NCBI GenBank assembly: GCA_946478305.1
Contig: CAMLBO010000024.1
Coordinates: forward strand, 1-53,006
DNA: 53,006 bases
Origin: an uncultured Enterobacterales bacterium
GTDB lineage: Bacteria > Pseudomonadota > Gammaproteobacteria > Enterobacterales > Enterobacteriaceae
Direction: 5' to 3'
Positions within the stretch are counted from its first letter, which is position 1; every line of letters begins with the position of its first letter. Shown here in pieces: positions 16,610-28,031 of this stretch. The position numbers and the translations under genes are program-made. Below the pieces are notes generated by a model. It was given only the letters and a program-made list of their open reading frames with translations. It made no database searches and had not been told where the DNA came from.

Positions 16610-17208
16610 AGTCGGATCCTATAAAGGATAATGTTAAGGGTAAGTTATAATTTTTCTTACTAGAAGTACGTGAACGTAATCGGAATAAGACGTTCATCAT
16701 CAAATGAGAACGTAATGTGAATTTATCGTTAACGAGCATAAACGAGAAATAGCGAAATCAAATTTTGCGTGTTGTGTCATAAAAATGAGCGAATTCGAGT
16801 GTGATGAACATTCAACCCATCTTCAAAAGCGGCTCTGACTCCTCTTTTGAGCATGATTTATGGTACTCAAAGTGAATTTGTTTCAAACCCGTTCCGTCTG
16901 ATGATTGAAGCTCTCCGCGCACGTTATGCGAAATTCAGTCAAGGATCTCGCGACAACTCGCGCTTTTTAAGCTTTTGCTGATAGTTTTGACCACAAATTT
17001 GCAACAGACTGCGTGCAGGGCCGGTATGTTGCTAGACAGGGCAAGACTGGCTACATACAATCGTGTTTCAAGACATCGACAGATTTGACGGCGTTTCGCT
17101 CAGGAAATATCAGGAAAATCTGTGCGGTGCGAGAATTTTTGAGCCGTATCCGGACGATGCGGCAGAACTTACCAGATGTGCGCCTTGCGAACATAAGAGG
17201 ACCGAACA
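16610..17208. other. Long regulatory region between divergent glpF and zapB
   Basis: This 600-bp stretch has no convincing gene; a 68-codon open frame at 17013-17219 lacks a ribosome site and homology and overlaps zapB. The left 130 bp carry the GlpR-like operator. A TGTGA half-site (16801-16805) might be part of a CRP site, but the partner half is poor. The right part holds the zapB leader, whose AAGAGGA ribosome site is clear. Confidence 0.5.
16721..16740 (-). promoter_or_regulatory. GlpR-like operator of glpFKX
   Basis: ATTTATCGTTAACGAGCATA matches the GlpR consensus WATGTTCGWTAWCGAACATW at 16 of 20 positions, with the central TCGTTAACGA palindrome intact. It lies 111 bp upstream of the glpF start. 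GlpR represses this operon in E. coli until glycerol 3-phosphate is present. Adjacent AACGT/ACGTT elements may be weaker tandem sites. Confidence 0.6.
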
Positions 17209-17448
17209 ATGTCATTTGAAGTATTTGAGAAATTAGAAGCTAAAGTTCAGCAAGCAATTGATACCATTACTCTGCTGCAGATGGAAATCGAAGAACTGAA
17301 AGAGCAGAACAGCACCCTGGCGCAGGAAGTTCAGCAAGCCAGCGGTAACCACGAGTCACTGGTGCGTGAAAATGCGCAGCTGAAAGAAGAACAACACGTA
17401 TGGCAGGATCGTCTGCGCGCGCTGTTGGGTAAAATGGAAGAAGTCTGA
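17209..17448 (+). CDS. zapB: Cell division protein ZapB
   Basis: This 79-residue, almost wholly helical protein begins [20 protein letters not shown] and shows continuous heptad spacing of Leu/Ile/Val, i.e. one long coiled coil. ZapB associates with the Z ring through ZapA and links it to MatP on the chromosome terminus. The length matches E. coli (81 residues) closely. AAGAGGA precedes the ATG. It is divergent from glpF and convergent with rraA, as in E. coli. Confidence 0.95.
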   Translation: MSFEVFEKLEAKVQQAIDTITLLQMEIEELKEQNSTLAQEVQQASGNHESLVRENAQLKEEQHVWQDRLRALLGKMEEV

Positions 17449-17467
17449 AGCCTGACTTTTTCCCATT

Positions 17468-17496
17468 AAAAAAGGACGCCGCGGCGTCCTTTTTTT
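17468..17496. terminator. Bidirectional terminator between zapB and rraA
   Basis: GGACGCCGCGGCGTCC (17474-17489) is a perfect palindrome flanked by AAAAAA and TTTTTTT, serving both convergent genes. Confidence 0.85.
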
Positions 17497-17526
17497 ATTG
17501 CGCTGTTTCAGCCGCAAGAGAAAGGG

Positions 17527-18012
17527 TTATTCAATATCCAGCGGGTCTTCTGACAGGATGATGCCAGTATTATCAGCATATAAATGATCGCCGGTAAAGA
17601 AGGTCACGCTGCCGAAATTCACGCGGATATCACTTTCGCCAATACCTTCGCTGGCGGCACCGGCCGGGATTGCAGCCATTGCCTGAATGCCGATATCCAG
17701 GTCCTGTAAGTCATCCACTTGGCGAACCGCGCCATAAATCAGGATACCTTCCCACTGGTTTTCCAGCGCCAGCGCAGCCAGGTCAGCGTCAAGCAGTGCG
17801 CGGCGAACCGAGCCACCCCCATCAACCACCAGAACCCGGCCTAAACCGTTTTGTTCAAGCAGGTCATAGAGCAAGCCATTGTCTTCGAAGCACTTCACCG
17901 TGGTGATCTGCCCGCCAAATGAAGTACGTCCACCAAAGTTGGAGAACAAGGGTTCAACGACATTCACTTCTTCGTGATAGATGTCGCATAGTTCGGAAGT
18001 ATCGTATTTCAT
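17527..18012 (-). CDS. rraA: Regulator of RNase E activity A
   Basis: This 161-residue protein, the E. coli length, begins [21 protein letters not shown] and contains [37 protein letters not shown] and [14 protein letters not shown]. RraA trimers bind the C-terminal half of RNase E and inhibit mRNA decay; the fold is related to class II aldolase-like enzymes but without the enzyme activity. It is downstream of menA in the same direction, as in E. coli. Confidence 0.97.
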   Translation of the reverse strand: MKYDTSELCDIYHEEVNVVEPLFSNFGGRTSFGGQITTVKCFEDNGLLYDLLEQNGLGRVLVVDGGGSVRRALLDADLAALALENQWEGILIYGAVRQVDDLQDLDIGIQAMAAIPAGAASEGIGESDIRVNFGSVTFFTGDHLYADNTGIILSEDPLDIE

Positions 18013-18122
18013 AGGATTTCATCTGGTTGCTGCATGAGTGTTCAGTATATCCCTTTCTGAAGGGTGTTGGCAAAATCATCAATTGTTAAATTTTGCCAAC
18101 GGCGAAAGCGGTGCTCAGCCTG

Positions 18123-19049
18123 TTAATTAAGCAACAGACCTACCGCGAACAACACGTTAGTCAGTAAAGCTGCTTTCACCATGTTTTCCAGAAGGGGGCG
18201 AATGCCTTCAGGGTTGAGTTCACGCATCACCTGAGAGACATGTTTTACCAGCATCGGAATGGCCAGCACAAACAGCCATCCGGACCAGCTGTGCAGGTAT
18301 AGTAAGGCAAACAGTGCCAGGCAAATCACTGCGGCAGAGATAATGACGGCATGATACCGGCGGGCATTTTGGGGACCCAGACGCACTGCCAACGTATTTT
18401 TACCGTTGGCGCTGTCAGTGTCGATATCACGCAGGTTATTGATATTGAGCACCGCCGTTGCCAGCAAACCTGTCGCTGTGGCGGGCAACATCACTACCCA
18501 ATCGAAGTGTCCCGCCTGCAAATAGAAAGTCCCGGCAACGCTAATCCAACCAAAGAAGATCAGTACCGAGATATCACCCAACCCCATATAGCCGTACGGG
18601 CGGGTCCCTACGGTGTAGGTAATAGCGGCACCAATTGACAGCAACCCCAGGATCAGGAAACCCAATACGTCGCTGGGCTTCTGGCAGGCTACCGCAATCA
18701 GGGCAATGCCTGAAAGTACCGTCAGCACCACCGTCAGCATGATGGCCTGCTTCATCTGCGGGGCCGTGATCAGCCCTTTTTGCATCCCACGCAATGGCCC
18801 GATGCGGTCCGGCGTATCGCTGCCTTTTTCCGCATCGCCATAGTCATTGGCCAGATTGGATAAAATTTGCAGCAGGCCGGCCGTCAGTAACGCTAGCAGG
18901 GCAGTCAGTGGATGGAATACGCCTTGCAGGCTGGCAAGGGCGGAACCCATAACGATAGAAGCAAAGGCCAGAGGCAATGTGCGTAAACGCAGACTTTCCA
19001 GCCAGGCTTTGACAGGCGATGTGGTGGTGCAGGGAGTCATTATGCTCAT
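18123..19049 (-). CDS. menA: 1,4-dihydroxy-2-naphthoate polyprenyltransferase
   Basis: This inner-membrane UbiA-family enzyme attaches the polyprenyl chain to 1,4-dihydroxy-2-naphthoate to give demethylmenaquinone. The 308-residue protein has about nine helices, with the Mg-diphosphate motif NLANDYGDAEKGSD and the second Asp-rich segment NINNLRDIDTDSANGKNT. The N-terminus MSIMTPCTTTSPVKAWLES is divergent from E. coli; Met4 is an alternative start. It lies between hslVU and rraA, the normal order. Confidence 0.96.
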   Translation of the reverse strand: MSIMTPCTTTSPVKAWLESLRLRTLPLAFASIVMGSALASLQGVFHPLTALLALLTAGLLQILSNLANDYGDAEKGSDTPDRIGPLRGMQKGLITAPQMKQAIMLTVVLTVLSGIALIAVACQKPSDVLGFLILGLLSIGAAITYTVGTRPYGYMGLGDISVLIFFGWISVAGTFYLQAGHFDWVVMLPATATGLLATAVLNINNLRDIDTDSANGKNTLAVRLGPQNARRYHAVIISAAVICLALFALLYLHSWSGWLFVLAIPMLVKHVSQVMRELNPEGIRPLLENMVKAALLTNVLFAVGLLLN

Positions 19050-19085
19050 ATTATTTTTCGCTCAGTAAAACAGGAGTTCCGTTTA

Positions 19086-19115
19086 GAAATAATAAAGGGA
19101 GGCATAACGCCTCCC
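19086..19115 (-). terminator. Terminator of hslVU
   Basis: GGGAGGC and GCCTCCC pair around a five-base loop and are followed on the minus strand by TTTATTATT. It lies 31-60 bases after the hslU stop. Confidence 0.75.
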
Positions 19116-19145
19116 AATAGATCACTTTCGGAACGTATGAACGAA

Positions 19146-20480
19146 TTATAAGATAAATCGGCTCAGATCTTCATCAGCTACCAGCTGATCAAGGTGGCTT
19201 CTAACATAATCTGCATCAATGTTTATGGAGATACCGTTACTTTCACTGGCGTCATAGGAGATATCTTCCATCAAACGTTCCAGAACCGTATGTAAACGAC
19301 GGGCCCCGATGTTCTCGGTGGTTTCGTTAACCTGCCATGCTGCTTCAGCAATCCGGCGGATACCATCAGCAGTAAAATCAATGGTCACGCCTTCGGTCGC
19401 CATCAGGGCTTTGTACTGATGCGTCAGCGATGCGCTTGGCTCGGTCAGGATGCGTTCGAAGTCTTCCGTAGAGAGTGCCTGCAACTCGACGCGAATCGGC
19501 AGACGCCCCTGCAATTCCGGAATTAAATCAGACGGCTTGGCAGTCTGGAATGCGCCTGAGGCGATAAACAAAATGTGGTCGGTTTTCACCATGCCGTGTT
19601 TAGTCGAGACAGTACAGCCCTCCACCAATGGCAGCAGATCGCGCTGAACGCCTTCACGTGATACATCCGGACCTGAACTTTGGCCGGCACGCTTACAGAT
19701 TTTGTCGATCTCATCGATGAACACGATACCGTGTTGTTCCACGGCTTCGATCGCTTGCTCTTTAAGCTCTTCAGGATTCACCAGCTTGGCCGCTTCTTCT
19801 TCCACCAGCAGCTTATAGGCTTCTTTGATGGTCATTTTTCGCGGCTTTTGCTTCTGGCCAGCCATGTTCTGGAACATAGATTGCAGCTGGTTGGTCATCT
19901 CTTCCATGCCCGGCGGGGACATAATTTCGACGCCCATTGGTGCTGCGGCAACATTGATTTCGATCTCTTTATCGTCAAGCTGGCCTTCGCGCAGTTTCTT
20001 GCGGAAAGACTGACGTGCCGCAGAAGGTTCCTGCGCTTCGTCTGGCTGGCCCCAATTATTCTTGGCGGGTGGGATAAGGACATCGAGAATGCGCTCTTCG
20101 GCCAACTCTTCGGCGCGGTTACGGTTTTTGTCGATGGACTGCATACGCACCATTTTCACGGCTGAGTCAGTCAGGTCGCGAATAATGGAGTCGACTTCTT
20201 TACCGACATAACCCACTTCGGTGAATTTGGTTGCTTCAACTTTGATGAACGGCGCATTAGCCAATTTAGCCAGACGGCGGGCGATTTCGGTTTTACCGAC
20301 ACCGGTCGGGCCGATCATCAGAATATTTTTTGGGGTCACTTCATGGCGCAGCGCTTCGTCAAGCTGCATGCGGCGCCAGCGGTTGCGCAGGGCGATGGCT
20401 ACAGCGCGTTTGGCTTTGTCCTGGCCAATGATGTAGCTGTCTAATTCGCTGACTATCTCGCGCGGGGTCATTTCAGACAT
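19146..20480 (-). CDS. hslU: HslU (ClpY) ATPase of the HslUV protease
   Basis: This 444-residue AAA+ unfoldase forms hexamers that cap HslV and feed it heat-damaged proteins and specific substrates such as SulA. Walker A is [18 protein letters not shown], Walker [12 protein letters not shown]; the I-domain lies between them and the sensor-2 region has [14 protein letters not shown]. The C-terminal EDLSRFIL tail inserts into HslV. The start is 12 bases after hslV with an AAGGA site. Confidence 0.98.
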   Translation of the reverse strand: MSEMTPREIVSELDSYIIGQDKAKRAVAIALRNRWRRMQLDEALRHEVTPKNILMIGPTGVGKTEIARRLAKLANAPFIKVEATKFTEVGYVGKEVDSIIRDLTDSAVKMVRMQSIDKNRNRAEELAEERILDVLIPPAKNNWGQPDEAQEPSAARQSFRKKLREGQLDDKEIEINVAAAPMGVEIMSPPGMEEMTNQLQSMFQNMAGQKQKPRKMTIKEAYKLLVEEEAAKLVNPEELKEQAIEAVEQHGIVFIDEIDKICKRAGQSSGPDVSREGVQRDLLPLVEGCTVSTKHGMVKTDHILFIASGAFQTAKPSDLIPELQGRLPIRVELQALSTEDFERILTEPSASLTHQYKALMATEGVTIDFTADGIRRIAEAAWQVNETTENIGARRLHTVLERLMEDISYDASESNGISINIDADYVRSHLDQLVADEDLSRFIL

Positions 20481-20492
20481 AGTTTTCGATCC

Positions 20493-21023
20493 TTACGCTT
20501 TAGAAGACAATTCTTCAATGGTGTGGAAATGGTTGGTGTAAATACAGATATCCCCGGCAATACTCAGCGATTTCTCAACAATTTCGCGGGCGCTCAGTTC
20601 TGTATTTTCCAGCAACGCGCGGGCAGAGGCCTGGGCGTAAGGGCCACCGGAACCGATAGCAATCAGGTCGTTCTCCGGCTGGATAACGTCACCGTTACCG
20701 CTGATGATCAGCGATGCATTTTCATCGGCGACGGCCAGTAATGCTTCAAGACGGCGCAGCATGCGGTCGGTACGCCAGTCCTTTGCCAGTTCCACCGCGG
20801 CTTTGACCAGATGGCCCTGATGCATTTCCAGCTTGCGCTCGAACAGCTCAAACAGCGTGAACGCGTCAGCAGTACCGCCAGCGAAACCGGCAATCACTTT
20901 GTCATGGTAGAGGCGACGCACTTTCTTCACGTTGCCCTTCATCACCGTATTTCCCAATGTGGCTTGGCCATCACCACCGATAACGACCTGGCCGTTGCGG
21001 CGTACACTTACAATTGTTGTCAC
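20493..21023 (-). CDS. hslV: HslV (ClpQ) peptidase of the HslUV protease
   Basis: This 176-residue N-terminal threonine hydrolase forms a double hexamer. After removal of the initiator Met the chain starts [10 protein letters not shown], with Thr as nucleophile; [21 protein letters not shown] and [17 protein letters not shown] are family blocks. The start codon is GTG, seven bases after GAGGA. A sigma-32-like promoter lies about 90 bp upstream, inside the end of ftsN. Confidence 0.98.
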   Translation of the reverse strand: MTTIVSVRRNGQVVIGGDGQATLGNTVMKGNVKKVRRLYHDKVIAGFAGGTADAFTLFELFERKLEMHQGHLVKAAVELAKDWRTDRMLRRLEALLAVADENASLIISGNGDVIQPENDLIAIGSGGPYAQASARALLENTELSAREIVEKSLSIAGDICIYTNHFHTIEELSSKA

Positions 21024-21113
21024 GAGCAGTTCCTCGTTGCAGACGGAAAAGATCCCCGCGCTCTTGTGTTACACACTGCGTGTCACACAAGAGTACGAGG
21101 CATATTGAAGTTA

Positions 21114-21143
21114 TAGATTGGGGAGGAAAACGGGTTTTCAACC
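21114..21143 (-). promoter_or_regulatory. Sigma-32-like heat-shock promoter of hslVU
   Basis: On the minus strand GGTTGAAA (TTGAAA at 21136-21141) and CCCCAATCTA (21114-21123) are spaced by 12 bases, close to the sigma-32 consensus CTTGAAA/CCCCATNT. E. coli hslVU is a heat-shock operon. The -35 element overlaps the ftsN stop codon region. Confidence 0.65.
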
Positions 21144-22094
21144 CCCGGTTGCGAGGGGAATGCAACCGGAGATACCTGCGCTCTTCAGGCGGGACAGGGT
21201 GCCATCGGCACCTGAGCGATTATTGTAAGGACCTATTACCACACGATTCCAGCCGCCACCGGTGGTTATCCGGCCTTCAAAGCCTTCAAATGCCAGTTTA
21301 GCGCGCTGCGATTCTGCCTGTTCGGTTCCTTTGAATGAGCCACACTGCACCATGAAGTGCTGCGTCGGCTTATCTTTGGGTTTCTCAGGTGCGACCTGAG
21401 TGATCGCAGCAGGTTGCTGTTGCTGCAGTTGCGGCTGCTCTTTCGGTTTTGGCTTCGGCTGAACAGGCTGAACCTGTGGCGCGCGAACCGGCTGAGTTTG
21501 TACCTGTGCCTGCGGTGCACGAACCGGCTGTTGCGGAACCACCGGCTGAACGTTTCTGTGCGTCGTCACAGGTTGTTGCGTATTTTGCTGATAAGCCGGC
21601 TGTTGCGTATAAGGTTGCTGAGTTGTGGTCTGGCGCTGAACGGGAGCACTACGTGTAACCTGCGAAGGATCATTATATGGGACTTCAGACAGTGTGGTTG
21701 GCGTCTGGCGCATATCGGCCTGCATTTGGTCGAGTAACTGGCGCTGTTCCGGCGTCAGTTGGGTTTTGGTCTGCGCTTCACCACCGGCGGTCGGCTCGGT
21801 TGGTGTGGCGACACCCATCTGCCGGTTTTCCAGCTCTTTAATATAGCGCCAGCGCTCTTCTGGTTTAGGTGGCAGGCCGTTACCCGGCCGCACCGGGTGC
21901 GTCGGCAGAATGGCAGCATCTTCAGCTTTATTGTGCGTAATGAAATAGAGGCCACCGATAAACACCACCAGGACCGCAACGGCTAATACCACCATGGTTT
22001 TGGAGATCATCGGGGAACTGCTTTTTTTCTTCCGGCTGGTACTTTTCCGCCGCGCTCCTGAGCGCCCACGGCTTACATAGTCTCTTTGTGCCAC
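21138..22094 (-). CDS. ftsN: Cell division protein FtsN
   Basis: This late divisome protein triggers septal peptidoglycan synthesis through FtsA and FtsQLB/WI. The 318-residue bitopic protein has a cytoplasmic tail MAQRDYVSRGRSG, one membrane helix (about 31-50), the periplasmic NGLPPKPEERWRYIKELE helix region needed for activation, a Gln/Pro-rich linker (about 130-235) with repeated QPVRAPQ-type units, and a C-terminal SPOR domain (MVQCGSF to SGCIPLATGG) that binds denuded glycan. The SPOR cysteines are conserved. The start is GTG. It lies between cytR and hslV as in E. coli. Confidence 0.96.
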   Translation of the reverse strand: MAQRDYVSRGRSGARRKSTSRKKKSSSPMISKTMVVLAVAVLVVFIGGLYFITHNKAEDAAILPTHPVRPGNGLPPKPEERWRYIKELENRQMGVATPTEPTAGGEAQTKTQLTPEQRQLLDQMQADMRQTPTTLSEVPYNDPSQVTRSAPVQRQTTTQQPYTQQPAYQQNTQQPVTTHRNVQPVVPQQPVRAPQAQVQTQPVRAPQVQPVQPKPKPKEQPQLQQQQPAAITQVAPEKPKDKPTQHFMVQCGSFKGTEQAESQRAKLAFEGFEGRITTGGGWNRVVIGPYNNRSGADGTLSRLKSAGISGCIPLATGG

Positions 22095-22192
22095 TATCGT
22101 TTCGCTGTGTCGTTGTAATGTGAGAAGTGCGTCATGTTACTGAACCCTGAGCTTTTACTGAAACGAAAACTTGCTGAAGGAGAAACATCTTA

Positions 22193-23263
22193 TCAGCGCC
22201 GGGGAGCAGCGGTACTGCCACGGACGATTAATTCGCTTTCCAGCAAACGCGAGCCACTTTGTACCGAATTTCCGTACAACTGTTCAAGTAATAATAACAT
22301 GGCCTGACGTCCAAGCTGGAATCTTGGCTGTGCAACGGTAGTCAGTGGGGGATCGAAGTATTGACTGAGCTTAATGTCATCAAAGCCCACCACGGATAAA
22401 TCCTGAGGAATATGCAGCCCCATTTTTTTTGCCTGGTACATCGCACCAATTGCCATCACGTCGTTATGGCAAAAAATCGCTGTTGGCGGCGCCGGCTGAT
22501 TCATTAACTCCGCCAGCGCCAGCGCACCTGATTCATAGCTGAAATCGCCTTTGGCTGTATAACTGCTTTCCACCATCAGCCCGTTGCGGCGCAAAGCCTG
22601 GACGTATCCCTGAGAGCGGTATTGGCAGAGCGGCATGTTGTCTGGTCCTGCAATACAGCCGATGCGCTGGTGGCCCAGACCAATCAGATAGTGTACGGCT
22701 TCATAGGCGGCCGTCAGGTTGTCGATATGCACCGTCGGTAATTCAAGTTCCGGCGCGAACTCATTTGCCATCACCATCGGCGGCAAGTTGCGTTGCTCTT
22801 CTTTACTGGCATCAAAAGGAAGGTCTGAGCCTAGCAGCAGCATGCCGTCTATCTGCTTGGTAATAATCAGATTGATGAAAGTTTTTTCTTGCTGATTCTG
22901 TTGCGCGCAATCACCAATCAGAACCAGATAGCCATTCTCGGCGGCAGTGCGCTCGATCCCCTGGATCACATCGGCGAAATAGGGATCGCAGATGTCGGGG
23001 ACGATCACCAGTATCGTTCGGGATTCATTGCGCTTAAGATTACGTGACAGGGCGTGAGGGGAATAACCCACGGCCATCACCGCCTGCTCCACCTTTTGGC
23101 GCGTCGGGGCCGAGACCTTTTCCGGGTTCATTAGGGCGCGAGATACGGTTGCTGTCGAAACACCTGCCATTTCAGCCACATCTTTCATCGTAGCGGCGGT
23201 TAATTCTTTCTTTTCGTCCAACGCATCTCTCCTTGCAACTGCATCATTCTGATACGACAACAT
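22193..23263 (-). CDS. cytR: CytR-like LacI-family repressor
   Basis: CytR represses nucleoside uptake and catabolism genes together with CRP and is induced by cytidine. The helix-turn-helix is near residues 25-50 (TMKDVAEMAGVSTATVSRA), followed by a periplasmic-binding-like effector domain with ILVIVPDICDPYFADVIQG, IGDCAQQNQQEKTFINLIIT and GFDDIKLSQYFDPPLTT. The 356-residue form from the ATG at 23263 has GAGGA at good spacing and is 15 residues longer than E. coli CytR. It sits between priA and ftsN, the enterobacterial order. Confidence 0.93.
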   Translation of the reverse strand: MLSYQNDAVARRDALDEKKELTAATMKDVAEMAGVSTATVSRALMNPEKVSAPTRQKVEQAVMAVGYSPHALSRNLKRNESRTILVIVPDICDPYFADVIQGIERTAAENGYLVLIGDCAQQNQQEKTFINLIITKQIDGMLLLGSDLPFDASKEEQRNLPPMVMANEFAPELELPTVHIDNLTAAYEAVHYLIGLGHQRIGCIAGPDNMPLCQYRSQGYVQALRRNGLMVESSYTAKGDFSYESGALALAELMNQPAPPTAIFCHNDVMAIGAMYQAKKMGLHIPQDLSVVGFDDIKLSQYFDPPLTTVAQPRFQLGRQAMLLLLEQLYGNSVQSGSRLLESELIVRGSTAAPRR

Positions 23264-23467
23264 GGAATTTTCCTCAACGCTACCCTGGTTCCCTGAGATT
23301 CAGCCTCTGCAAATCCGGCGCTTAGCGCGTCCGGCTAACGATGGCTGCGTAGCTCATCACATTCTAAACAGTTTGTGGTTAGGATTTGTTACCTAATTTG
23401 CATGAAAAGTGTGACCCAGATGCTTTTTTCCGATCCATACCGCAGAAAACCTCAGGGCTTTCACGCA

Positions 23468-25708
<2,241 letters not shown>

Positions 25709-25866
25709 TCACTCGAAATGCATGAACATCATTGCGCGGCCTGCTGTGATTCTGTATGATTCGCCGCCTTTGGTGCATTTCGCATCAAAACCTATCATCC
25801 ACTACTACGCGTGGTGTCCGACGAAACAGGGTTGGATAGCGACGCGGCCTTAAGAAGAGGTTTTCC

Positions 25867-26079
25867 ATGAAAAAAGGTATTCACCCTAAATACGTAGAAG
25901 TTACTGCATCTTGCTCATGCGGTAACGTAATCAAAACTCACTCAACTGTGGGTCATGATCTGAACCTGGACGTGTGTGGCGAATGTCACCCGTTCTACAC
26001 TGGTAAGCAACGTGAAGTCGCTACCGGTGGCCGTGTTGACCGCTTCAACAAGCGTTTCAGCATGCCAAGCAGCAAGTAA
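25867..26079 (+). CDS. rpmE: 50S ribosomal protein L31, zinc-binding type
   Basis: This 70-residue ribosomal protein has the four zinc-ligand cysteines Cys16, Cys18, Cys37 and Cys40 ([18 protein letters not shown]) and ends [11 protein letters not shown] plus a short tail, the C+ form of L31. It contacts the 5S rRNA/30S head bridge. AAGAGG precedes the ATG and a strong terminator follows. It is monocistronic, divergent from priA. Confidence 0.98.
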   Translation: MKKGIHPKYVEVTASCSCGNVIKTHSTVGHDLNLDVCGECHPFYTGKQREVATGGRVDRFNKRFSMPSSK

Positions 26080-26092
26080 TCGCTGTTTGAGA

Positions 26093-26122
26093 GCAAAAAA
26101 ACCCGCTTCGGCGGGTTTTTTG
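26093..26122. terminator. Terminator of rpmE, possibly also metJ
   Basis: AACCCGC (from 26100) and GCGGGTT pair around TTCG, flanked by seven A and six T residues. The A/T flanks allow use from both sides; metJ ends 100 bp to the right on the minus strand. Confidence 0.88.
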
Positions 26123-26221
26123 TTGCCTGTCATTCAGGCATATCAATAGTTTACAGCACAAACGCTTTTCACAACCAATGATGCCTGCACGCCAGTACGC
26201 ACAGGCTGTACATCACTTCAC

Positions 26222-26539
26222 TTAATATTCCCAAGTATCAGGATCCACACCCAGTTCACGCATCAGGATCTTCGCCGCTTCAGGAATTTCATCACTGCGT
26301 TCTTTACGCAGATCTGCATCATTCGGTAAAGGCTGTCCGGTAAAGGCGTGCAGGAAAGCCTCACACAGCAATTCACTGTTGGTCGCATGACGCAGGTTAT
26401 TCACCTGGCGACGTGTGCGTTCATCGGTGAGAATTTTGAGGACTTTCAGCGGAATGGATACCGTAATTTTCTTAACTTGTTCGCTTTTCTTACCGTGTTC
26501 AGCGTATGGGCTGACATATTCGCCGTTCCACTCAGCCAT
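26222..26539 (-). CDS. metJ: Methionine repressor MetJ
   Basis: This 105-residue ribbon-helix-helix protein, with S-adenosylmethionine as corepressor, binds tandem 8-bp met boxes. It begins [21 protein letters not shown]; seven extra upstream codons in the frame are not conserved, and AAGGTG lies before this ATG. The beta-strand DNA-reading segment is [11 protein letters not shown]. It is divergent from metB across a region with met boxes, so it probably controls itself and metBL, and metF nearby. Confidence 0.97.
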   Translation of the reverse strand: MAEWNGEYVSPYAEHGKKSEQVKKITVSIPLKVLKILTDERTRRQVNNLRHATNSELLCEAFLHAFTGQPLPNDADLRKERSDEIPEAAKILMRELGVDPDTWEY

Positions 26540-26783
26540 GGGACACCTTAAATTTATCAAAAAAAATAATATTCTGAAATCCGGGGAGATTATGCCCGAT
26601 TTTCGCTGATCTCACTAAATAAATGTCCCTATGGGACCGGGTAATATCAGAGAAATGTGCGCTGTGCTGTTCATTCGGTCAGCGGACAGTCCTGTCTACG
26701 CCCCACCGGAACCTTCTGATACTCATAACGCTATAATTTTAGCGGGTATTGCCCTGTTGCTCAATCTATACGCAAAGAAGTTT

Positions 26784-26807
26784 AGATGTCCAGATGTATT
26801 GACGTCT
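26784..26807 (+). promoter_or_regulatory. Tandem met boxes between metJ and metB
   Basis: Three adjacent 8-mers, AGATGTCC, AGATGTAT and TGACGTCT, resemble the AGACGTCT met box. They lie 60-85 bp before the metB start in the divergent metJ/metB region, where MetJ binds in E. coli. Confidence 0.75.
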
Positions 26808-26868
26808 ATCTCGCCAGCGATTAATCTTTGTTACCTCATCCTCAGCATCCCGGCAGAGAGAAACAATT

Positions 26869-28029
26869 ATGACACGCAAGCAAGCGACGATTGCCGTCGG
26901 CAGTGGCCTGAACAGTGACCAGCAATATGGCTGCGTTGTTCCGCCAATTCACCTCTCAAGTACCTACAATTTCGAAGATTTTAATCAGCCAAGAGCCCAT
27001 GACTATTCTCGACGCGGAAATCCGTCGCGTGATGTGGTGCAGCGTGCGCTGGCCGATCTCGAAGGTGGGGCGGGGGCGGTGATGACCAGCAGCGGTATGT
27101 CGGCCATTCATTTAGTGTGCACGGTGTTTCTCAAGCCTGGTGATTTGCTGGTCGCGCCGCACGACTGCTATGGTGGCAGCTACCGTCTGTTTGACAGCCT
27201 GAGCAAACGTGGCGCATATCGCGTGCTATTTGTCGATCAGGGTAACCCGCAGGCGCTGGCCGCTGCGCTGGCTGAAAAGCCTAAGCTGGTATTAATTGAA
27301 ACCCCAAGTAATCCGCTGCTGCGCGTGGTGGATATCCAGGCGATTTGTGATGCCTCACATGCAGCTGGCGCGCTGACCGTGGTCGACAACACTTTCCTCA
27401 GCCCGGCCCTGCAACAGCCACTGAAACTCGGTGCGGATTTAGTGGTCCATTCTTGTACTAAATATCTTAATGGTCACTCAGACGTCGTCGCGGGTACCGT
27501 GATCTCCAAAACGGCTGAGCATGCCACCGAGCTGGCCTGGTGGGCCAATAATATCGGCGTCACCGGTGCTGCCTTTGACAGCTATTTATTGCTGCGTGGC
27601 CTGCGAACCCTAACGGTGCGTGTGAGACAGCAGCAAGAGAATGCGCTGGCGATTGTGACGTATTTACAGCAGCAATCTTTAGTGAAAAAGCTGTATCATC
27701 CGTCCCTGCCAGAGAACCAGGGGCATGAGATTGCATGCCGTCAGCAATATGGCTTTGGTGCAATGATCAGTTTTGAATTTGACGGAGATGAAGCGCGTTT
27801 ACGACACTTCCTCTCTCAATTGAAGCTGTTTACTCTCGCAGAATCCTTGGGCGGGGTTGAGAGTTTGATTTCCCATACGGCCACCATGACCCATGCAGGC
27901 ATGGCGCCTGAAGCGCGTAAAGCGGCCGGGATCTCCGACAGCCTGCTCAGAGTTTCTGTCGGACTTGAAGACAGCGAAGATTTGATTGCCGATCTGGAAC
28001 ACGCATTCCAGGCGGCGGCAACGAGGTAA
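26869..28029 (+). CDS. metB: Cystathionine gamma-synthase
   Basis: This PLP enzyme condenses O-succinylhomoserine with cysteine to cystathionine in methionine synthesis. The 386-residue protein has the E. coli length and carries YSRRGNPSRDVVQRALADLEGG, DCYGGSYRLFDSL, VDNTFLSPALQQPL and the PLP lysine in VVHSCTKYLNGHSDV. The gene is followed two bases after its stop by metL, forming metBL, and preceded by met boxes. Confidence 0.97.
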   Translation: MTRKQATIAVGSGLNSDQQYGCVVPPIHLSSTYNFEDFNQPRAHDYSRRGNPSRDVVQRALADLEGGAGAVMTSSGMSAIHLVCTVFLKPGDLLVAPHDCYGGSYRLFDSLSKRGAYRVLFVDQGNPQALAAALAEKPKLVLIETPSNPLLRVVDIQAICDASHAAGALTVVDNTFLSPALQQPLKLGADLVVHSCTKYLNGHSDVVAGTVISKTAEHATELAWWANNIGVTGAAFDSYLLLRGLRTLTVRVRQQQENALAIVTYLQQQSLVKKLYHPSLPENQGHEIACRQQYGFGAMISFEFDGDEARLRHFLSQLKLFTLAESLGGVESLISHTATMTHAGMAPEARKAAGISDSLLRVSVGLEDSEDLIADLEHAFQAAATR

Positions 28030-28031
28030 GC

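Noticed and set aside
16801-16822. CRP site before glpF
   Set aside because: One TGTGA half is present but the second half is poor.
17013-17219. 68-codon frame upstream of zapB
   Set aside because: No ribosome site or recognisable protein; it overlaps the zapB start out of frame.
19680-20165. 161-codon frame opposite hslU
   Set aside because: Antisense shadow of a highly conserved gene.
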